DNA of 64,000 nt. It comes from Corynebacterium sp. BD556. GTDB lineage: Bacteria > Actinomycetota > Actinomycetes > Mycobacteriales > Mycobacteriaceae. Position 1 is the stretch's first letter. Each line of letters begins with the position of its first letter. The notes under the pieces are model-generated. The model worked only from the letters and a program-made list of their open reading frames with translations. It was not told the origin of the DNA and did not search any database. The stretch covers positions 1,798,001 to 1,862,000 of the forward strand of contig NZ_CP141643.1 of assembly GCF_038452275.1 (NCBI RefSeq). Reading direction: 5' to 3'. Both the position numbers and the translations under genes were made by a program. Positions 59,763-64,000 of this stretch are shown here, in pieces.

Positions 59763-60077
59763 TTAGGGAGTGGAACTGCTCCCGCGGTTGTCGTGGCGGG
59801 CTTTCCGATCGTTCTTGAGTGCGTCTTCCATGAGCCCGAGGGTGATCTCATCGAAAGCGTCTTTGATCGCAAGTTCCTCGAAGTCGGCGGCGACTTGTTC
59901 CCAATGCATGCGCTCGAGGGAGGGAAGCGCGGCCCATAGGGCCATGCGTAGGTAGGCGCCTCGGCTGCGGCCGGTACGTTTAGCGAGCGTGTCGAGGCGG
60001 TCGATTAGTTCTGGTTCCAGACGCACAGAGACTACGGGTCCGCGTCCGACCCAGCCGTGTTGTTTTCTCGTTGCCAT
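59763..60077 (-). CDS. Ribbon-helix-helix DNA-binding protein
   Basis: A 104-residue protein. Residues about 14-55 (GPVVSVRLEPELIDRLDTLAKRTGRSRGAYLRMALW) form an RHH fold with the beta strand VVSVRLEP; the remaining helical part is acidic and ends in a basic tail. Such proteins are antitoxins or plasmid transfer repressors. It looks intact. Two near-identical 21-bp palindromes lie just upstream (60126-60146 and 60203-60223), so autorepression is very likely. No toxin gene is intact next to it. Confidence 0.82.
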   Translation of the reverse strand: MATRKQHGWVGRGPVVSVRLEPELIDRLDTLAKRTGRSRGAYLRMALWAALPSLERMHWEQVAADFEELAIKDAFDEITLGLMEDALKNDRKARHDNRGSSSTP

Positions 60078-60125
60078 TGCAGAGGTGTCCTATCTCCGAG
60101 CACTCGCGTGCAGTTGTTTCGATTC

Positions 60126-60223
60126 GGTGTAAACATTGTTTACACCTTGTCCCGGACATGGGGTGGAGGAAAAACGAATGTTCGTGGGCCCCTCCTCGTC
60201 TCGGTGTAAACATTGTTTACTCC
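60126..60223. promoter_or_regulatory. Two 21-bp palindromic operators upstream of the RHH gene
   Basis: GGTGTAAACA, T, TGTTTACACC at 60126-60146 is a perfect palindrome (10-bp arms, 1-base centre). The second copy at 60203-60223 differs by one base. Centres are 77 bp apart, roughly seven helical turns, which suits cooperative binding or looping. Confidence 0.8.
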
Positions 60224-60539
60224 GAGTCAGTTTCTTTTCTTGCAGGGCGTGCATTTATGAACGATCGACCGTGTCTCGGTCGTTGACCTAGTCATTGGAG
60301 CTAGCTGCCTACGCGGGGCCGCGGAGGTGTGTGAACCGCCAACTCTTTCCGGCACTGGGTAATTGGGAGTACTCACATTCGCCGCGTGCGTGAGACGCTC
60401 CGCTGTAGCGTTTCATGGCCGTTCTTGCTCATAGGTTTTGGCCGAGGCCACACTGCAGCTAGCGAGCCGAGAAGCGCGACGTGGTTCTCCGTAAGCTCGC
60501 TACAGAACCCTAAACGGCCACACACGGTAGGCACTTTTC

Positions 60540-60773
60540 ATGAGAATGGTGAGTCGGTCGGCTGCACTGCGGAGTTATAATGCCGTTTTGCGCCGTTCAC
60601 GCCAGGCCCGGGTGCCAGTACCTGTTGCGCTCCGTGGGGACGAACGACGCACACGACGAGTCGGTAGAGGCCGGAAAACCGTCCTCGTACTACCAGTTAC
60701 CGACGAGGGTCGTATGAAAGTGCGGGTCGTGTGGCGCGACGTGCTCGGCGCTGTATACGATCCCCGCGATTAA
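60540..60773 (+). CDS. Small basic hypothetical protein
   Basis: A 77-residue basic ORF (RGDERRTRRVGRGRKTVLVLPVTDEGRMKVRVVW). Codon use is moderate and no clear ribosome site stands before the ATG. No family. The flanks 60224-60539 and 60774-61129 contain no gene I can support, although the fragment NLGRVDEAEAVIAWRLRNQLDSL near 60795 looks like a piece of a lost protein. Confidence 0.3.
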   Translation: MRMVSRSAALRSYNAVLRRSRQARVPVPVALRGDERRTRRVGRGRKTVLVLPVTDEGRMKVRVVWRDVLGAVYDPRD

Positions 60774-61129
60774 ATTGCCAAACCCCATTCAATCTCGGCC
60801 GCGTCGACGAGGCAGAGGCTGTCATCGCCTGGCGGCTACGTAACCAACTCGACTCTCTGCATGCGCAGCGGCCAAGCCTGAGCAACGCCCCCGCGCACAC
60901 ATGGGCATGCAGCCAGAACCTGCGGGCTACGCCAGTACAGCTAGCGAGGCGGTTCCGGCCGTTGACCTTGACGACCCGCTTACCCACATCATGGCGCATC
61001 GCGCCCGACATACCGGAAGACCCACCCCCGGCACTCCGACGAGCGCGAGCTGTAGACACCGCGAATTGGCTGTTATGCTGTGGTCATCGTCACCAAAGTC
61101 TCATCGTTCAGTGCTAGGAGGTAAACACC

Positions 61130-61465
61130 ATGACCAATCCGATTGTCCCTCCTCGGAGATTCCGGCCTCCCTTTGACGTCCCTGATTCGTTGGATGACTT
61201 GCAGGGGCCTGCTAGTGGGGTGTTGGAAGTGCCACACTCGATCATGTGGGCACGCTCTGATTACCACACAGTCGATCTCTCGAACGATGCCGCGATTGTT
61301 TCCGCCTACCGCGAAATCCTCGGATCGGCGACTCTGGAGCAACTGACGCGCCTTGTGAACAAGGATCATCTTGTGCGCCTATGGCCGACCACATTTGATA
61401 CCACGATCCGCAACGCATGGGAAGAATCTTTCGACGAGCTCCGTAATCATGTCACGCATCGATAA
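61130..61465 (+). CDS. Partner protein of the AbiEii-type nucleotidyltransferase (possible antitoxin)
   Basis: A 111-residue acidic protein (RFRPPFDVPDSLDDLQGPASGVLEVPHSI, then SYREILGSATLEQLTRLVNKDHLVRLWP-like helices). AGGAGG precedes the ATG by seven bases. Its end overlaps the start of the nucleotidyltransferase by 17 bases, so the two are translationally coupled. This arrangement, a small gene ahead of an AbiEii/MenT-like enzyme, is common in actinobacteria. It is not an AbiEi (winged-helix) antitoxin. Confidence 0.7.
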   Translation: MTNPIVPPRRFRPPFDVPDSLDDLQGPASGVLEVPHSIMWARSDYHTVDLSNDAAIVSAYREILGSATLEQLTRLVNKDHLVRLWPTTFDTTIRNAWEESFDELRNHVTHR

Positions 61466-62135
61466 TTCTGACCTCCAGACGCGCATCGCACAGATCGCGC
61501 TTCGAGTTGGTGGCTCGCATGGTTTCGTCCTAGCAGGTGGAAAAACGCTTCAAGTTCATGGCCTAAGCGACCGTCCCACCCAGGATGTTGACCTTTTTAC
61601 GAACAACTTCGACGTGAACCTCTTCTCGCACGCACGCCAGCTCATCGTCGATAAGCTGCAGGAAGCTGGTTTTAAGGTCGAGACTGTGCGTAATGCACCG
61701 GGTTTTGCTCGTCTGACCGTTACAGAAGCCCACCAAAACAACATGGTGGAGGTAGATCTAGGGATCGACTGGCGCAGCAACGCAACGGGCACCCCATCCG
61801 CACTCGGTGCAGTGCTATCGCAAGACGATGCGGTGGCGTCGAAAACGATCGCGTTGTTTAATCGGGCTTACCCTAGAGATTTCATTGACTTCTTTAATAT
61901 CGTCGCCACCGGCAGGTACACAGTAGAAGCGCTGGTGAGCTTGGCTCACGATCACGACCCTGGATTTCACGTCGCCGCTTTCAGAGACGCCTTAGGTGTT
62001 ATCACCCGCCTCGACCACAATGAAGTAAGTGATTACGGCGTCACGCCACAGCAGTGGGAGGAAATCACGCAGTGGACCCTGCACGTGTCGTCTACCCTTT
62101 CCGACTCCAGCCCCTCTCACGCGCCAGAGCAATAG
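61449..62135 (+). CDS. AbiEii/MenT-type nucleotidyltransferase
   Basis: A 228-residue nucleotidyltransferase-fold protein. LAGGKTLQVHGLSDRPTQDVDLF contains the G-G and DxD (D46, D48) metal-binding motifs. The conserved lysine and R-D-F-I-D block (SKTIALFNRAYPRDFIDFF) follow. These enzymes act as toxins by modifying tRNA (MenT) or in phage abortive infection (AbiE). All motifs are present, so it is probably active. I use the ATG at 61449 because it gives the expected overlap with the upstream gene. Confidence 0.83.
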   Translation: MSRIDNSDLQTRIAQIALRVGGSHGFVLAGGKTLQVHGLSDRPTQDVDLFTNNFDVNLFSHARQLIVDKLQEAGFKVETVRNAPGFARLTVTEAHQNNMVEVDLGIDWRSNATGTPSALGAVLSQDDAVASKTIALFNRAYPRDFIDFFNIVATGRYTVEALVSLAHDHDPGFHVAAFRDALGVITRLDHNEVSDYGVTPQQWEEITQWTLHVSSTLSDSSPSHAPEQ

Positions 62136-62262
62136 ACACCGCCACAGCGCCTTCAAGCGCAGCACGATAGGAACGCTTCAGCTCCCCCCGAACAGACTCC
62201 GCCTCACGCGTCTTTTCAACCCGATAACACGCAGACCCTCGAATGATGCGTTGCCTCGAGTA
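62092..62262 (-). pseudogene. Fragment of an unidentified protein, opposite the NTase end
   Basis: The frame bounded by two stops reads CYRVEKTREAESVRGELKRSYRAALEGAVAVSIALARERGWSRKG, clearly protein-like, with a charged coil and a hydrophobic helix. There is no start codon. It overlaps the last 44 bases of the nucleotidyltransferase gene on the opposite strand. Confidence 0.3.
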
Positions 62263-62812
62263 TTAAGGGCCGCGTATTCGCAGCGCTGGTCCCCACGTGC
62301 CTTCTACAGCATGACGTCGTTGGTTGATTCGCGGAGTTTGATGGTGTTTGCTTCCGGGGCAGAAAGCTGATCGCCCTAGGCGTCTATCAACTCGTTGGGA
62401 GAGGTCACCGACGCCCCTAGCCCCTGTTTAGTAGGCCACGATTGCGGCCGGGTCGGCACCAGTCAGTTGCATGTCTTCGATGGCTTCCTCGATTGCGGCC
62501 GCGAGCGTTGCGAGCCTCGTTGTGGTGAGCACTGTGATTGAGTTGCTGATGCTTCCCAGGTGCGGTTTCTACCGATGAGCTCGCCGAGCGCCGTAAACGG
62601 GTTCTTTGACACGGGGTGGCCTCACCCCTACGGGCCTGCACCCACTGGCCTAACTGAATGCCTGTGAGTACCGCAATGAAGCTTCCAACAGGCAAAACCC
62701 CAGTATGGTCTGGATGTCCCATCCAATGTTGCCTGCTGCTCGCGGGTTGTCGCGTCCATGTGGTTTCATTTCTCACTCCTTGTTTTCATCATGGGTTTAT
62801 GGCGTTGGTGGG
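62263..62812. other. Decayed stretch before the conjugation remnant
   Basis: No intact gene. On the minus strand around 62640-62770 short open pieces in different frames (GNIGWDIQTILGF and VGSFIAVLTGIQLGQW) look like a frameshifted membrane protein, which would fit the neighbouring conjugation genes. Confidence 0.4.
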
Positions 62813-63385
62813 TTATGTAAACACGCTGCTCAGCAGACTGAGGTGGTCGATTCTCCACTGACCCCTATTTTTTTCTAGGATGACCACAAAATCGTCGATG
62901 AAGATCTCATCGAAGCCGTCCATGATGCGGGTGCATGCCATTTTGCGATGCCACGTCGTGTCGGAGTCTTCGGGGTGTATCTCGTTGCTGATTGTGACCT
63001 CTGCGCGTTGTGTTCCGCCTGCTCGGTCCCACGTGTCCCACGACCGCAGGATCATGTGGGGAGTAATTGTGCTGGGGTCGGCAGTCACGGCTCTCCACGC
63101 TTTTGGTGTGGTGATTCCTTGCAGTCTTTCATGCACGGTCATCGCGTCGTATTCGGCGGCGGTGAAGGTGCAGAGATGTTCCATGGCCGCCGTGGCCACG
63201 GTCTCCGGCCCCTTATTGGCTAGGTGCTCGAAGCCGGGCCCATAAGGCATTGCCGCATCTGGGCGGGTGGTGGTTATCTCGATTGGTGCGAGATCGCGGC
63301 GCTCGGTAGGCAAAGGGTCGCACGCCGTGACGTGAATGGCTAGTACCAAGGTTGTAAGCAGGGCGAATGGCTTTTTTGTGGTCAC
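62813..63385 (-). CDS. Lipoprotein of a conjugation-type module
   Basis: A 190-residue protein with a lipoprotein signal: positively charged start, hydrophobic stretch LLTTLVLAIHV and lipobox VTAC (C22). The mature part (HLCTFTAAEYDAMT...LEKNRGQWRIDHLSLL) has the alternating pattern of NTF2-like/VirB8-type periplasmic domains. The GTG start overlaps the stop of the upstream NlpC/P60 frame (GTGA), so the two were one operon. Assignment to conjugation is by context. Confidence 0.7.
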   Translation of the reverse strand: MTTKKPFALLTTLVLAIHVTACDPLPTERRDLAPIEITTTRPDAAMPYGPGFEHLANKGPETVATAAMEHLCTFTAAEYDAMTVHERLQGITTPKAWRAVTADPSTITPHMILRSWDTWDRAGGTQRAEVTISNEIHPEDSDTTWHRKMACTRIMDGFDEIFIDDFVVILEKNRGQWRIDHLSLLSSVFT

Positions 63386-63821
63386 GGTTTCGTCTCGTTG
63401 ATTGCTACGCGCTTAAGGGTGGCCGCATGAAAGTCTCCTCGCAGGGAGTATTCCCTGACCGGCCCGTCGAAAGTTTGTGCTTCGTACATCATATTCTTCC
63501 CTTCCCTTTCCCCTGAGTAGATGGCAACGTGGCCGAGCATGTAAATGAGCTCACCGGGGCCGTTTCCTCCCAAGGCACAGTGACCAGGTTTGCGCCTGCC
63601 GGTTGTGCCTCGGTGTCAAGTCCACGGTGGTGGTGTATCTGCCTTTCGACATAAACAAGCAGGATGTCGGTGTCGGGGACCGTCACGAGCTCGGTGCTGG
63701 CGCGGGTTCCTGCAACCTCCTGAGTGGACTCGCCGGCATCAATGACGGTGGTTGTCGTCATCGTCTTGGTGTGTTCCCGGCTGGTTAGCGGCATGTAGCG
63801 TTTCTGTTGGATCCTTTGCAC
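63382..63821 (-). pseudogene. NlpC/P60 peptidoglycan hydrolase, frameshifted
   Basis: The C-terminal half reads ELIYMLGHVAIYSGEREGKN and EAQTFDGPVREYSLRGDF, the GHVGIYVG region with the catalytic histidine of NlpC/P60 cell-wall hydrolases. The preceding part is in another frame (LVTVPW meets GGNGPGE), consistent with loss of one G near 63567. The catalytic cysteine would lie in the missing or further shifted N-terminal part. Such hydrolases open the wall for type IV secretion in actinobacterial conjugative elements. Confidence 0.6.
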
Positions 63822-64000
63822 TCGTGTTGATCAGCGCTTAGCGCCTTGAGCAAATGCACGACGGCGTTGTCGAGGTCGGGCAAGACACCGGCGACGTACC
63901 TTTCTGTTCAACCAGTCGGTGGGGTGGTGTGATTAGATTTTCGTCCACACTGTTTTCGGGTTTCGGGCCGTGGGTAAACGCCAACAGATCTCCTAAGGAT
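63822..64000. other. Right window edge, no recognisable gene
   Basis: A short minus-strand piece (VLPDLDNAVVHLLKALSADQHE) near 63830-63900 looks protein-like but has no start or partner. Probably more of the decayed element. Confidence 0.3.

Larger units (their letters stand above)
4616..61656. repeat. Dispersed 11-mer CGTCGAYAAGC, 19 exact copies
   Basis: Plus-strand orientation (position of the first C): 4616, 15535, 20848, 22583, 26535, 37055, 43517, 45595, 46087 and 61646. Reverse complement (GCTTRTCGACG, first base): 15313, 20567, 27710, 33183, 33849, 35647, 37444, 40835 and 41581. Eighteen copies are in genes, on either strand and in several reading frames (L-I/V-D, A-S-T/I-S, V-D-K, A-Y-R-R); the copy at 15313 is intergenic. 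Flanks tend towards GGCGTCGAYAAGCG/A. One-base variants occur near 12495, 35622, 49745 and 49792. Counted by eye, so the list may be incomplete. Confidence 0.8.

Noticed and set aside
53606..64000. CRISPR array or phage genes in the accessory region
   Set aside because: No regularly spaced direct repeats and no structural phage genes were seen; the content fits a plasmid or conjugative element.
53606..64000. Integrase and attachment sites of the element
   Set aside because: No tyrosine integrase, no tRNA gene and no pair of direct repeats flanking the region could be found in the window.

Overview
The window is about 64 kb of a high-GC actinobacterial chromosome, almost certainly a Corynebacterium. 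Reasons: the block ponA - GT87 mannosyltransferase - rpsF - ssb - rplI - dnaB with rpsR absent; a DUF5318 gene beside ponA; divergent aceB/aceA; an hrtBA-like ABC transporter divergent from a chrSA-like two-component system; a DUF222-HNH (13E12-type) gene; and an rRNA operon whose spacer carries no tRNA. A lone ectoine synthase gene hints at a halotolerant or environmental species. This identification rests on reading the translations by eye; no database search was possible.

Layout. 1-4.35 kb: minus-strand rRNA operon (5' two thirds of 23S, spacer, 16S, leader, promoter). 4.5-11.8 kb: GntR regulator with operator, NYN-domain protein, PspA, thioredoxin, a copper cassette (cysteine-less HMA protein, CopZ, CopA) and an MFS carrier. 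11.8-20.2 kb: the conserved dnaB, rplI-ssb-rpsF, small membrane protein, GT87, ponA, DUF5318 and MarR block, with four DnaA-type boxes upstream of dnaB. 20.2-27.5 kb: universal stress protein, DUF222-HNH, tRNA hydroxylase TrhO, PIG-L deacetylase, hydroxyacyl-CoA dehydrogenase, DUF1846 protein. 27.5-31.5 kb: glyoxylate shunt (malate synthase G and isocitrate lyase) sharing a regulated intergenic region. 31.6-38.9 kb: RraA, Nei, NAD(P)HX repair enzyme, HrtAB haem exporter, ChrSA, ribokinase. 38.9-53.6 kb: Bcr-type exporter, pirin, pRiA4-ORF3-like protein, DUF202 pair, VanZ, AcuI/YhdH reductase, LeuRS, a ThDP enzyme, MntH, EctC and a lipocalin.

53.6-64 kb is an accessory graveyard: remains of a plasmid or integrative conjugative element. 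It holds a ParA gene killed by transitions, a partition-type RHH remnant with a 30-bp nested palindrome, a frameshifted helicase/methyltransferase gene, an IS256-family remnant, a resolvase with an early stop codon, an intact RHH repressor with two 21-bp palindromes, an intact AbiEii/MenT-type nucleotidyltransferase pair, and a lipoprotein with a broken NlpC/P60 gene typical of conjugation modules.

Three observations look most novel. (1) An 11-mer, CGTCGAYAAGC, occurs 19 times on both strands in at least four coding frames and once between genes, where about 0.06 copies are expected by chance. (2) A complete 191-codon acidic ORF lies entirely inside the low-complexity linker of the decayed helicase gene in the +1 frame, so both frames look coding. 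(3) EctC stands alone without ectA or ectB. Several unlisted operators (GntR, MarR, CsoR-type, ChrA-type, RHH) were also found as strong palindromes.
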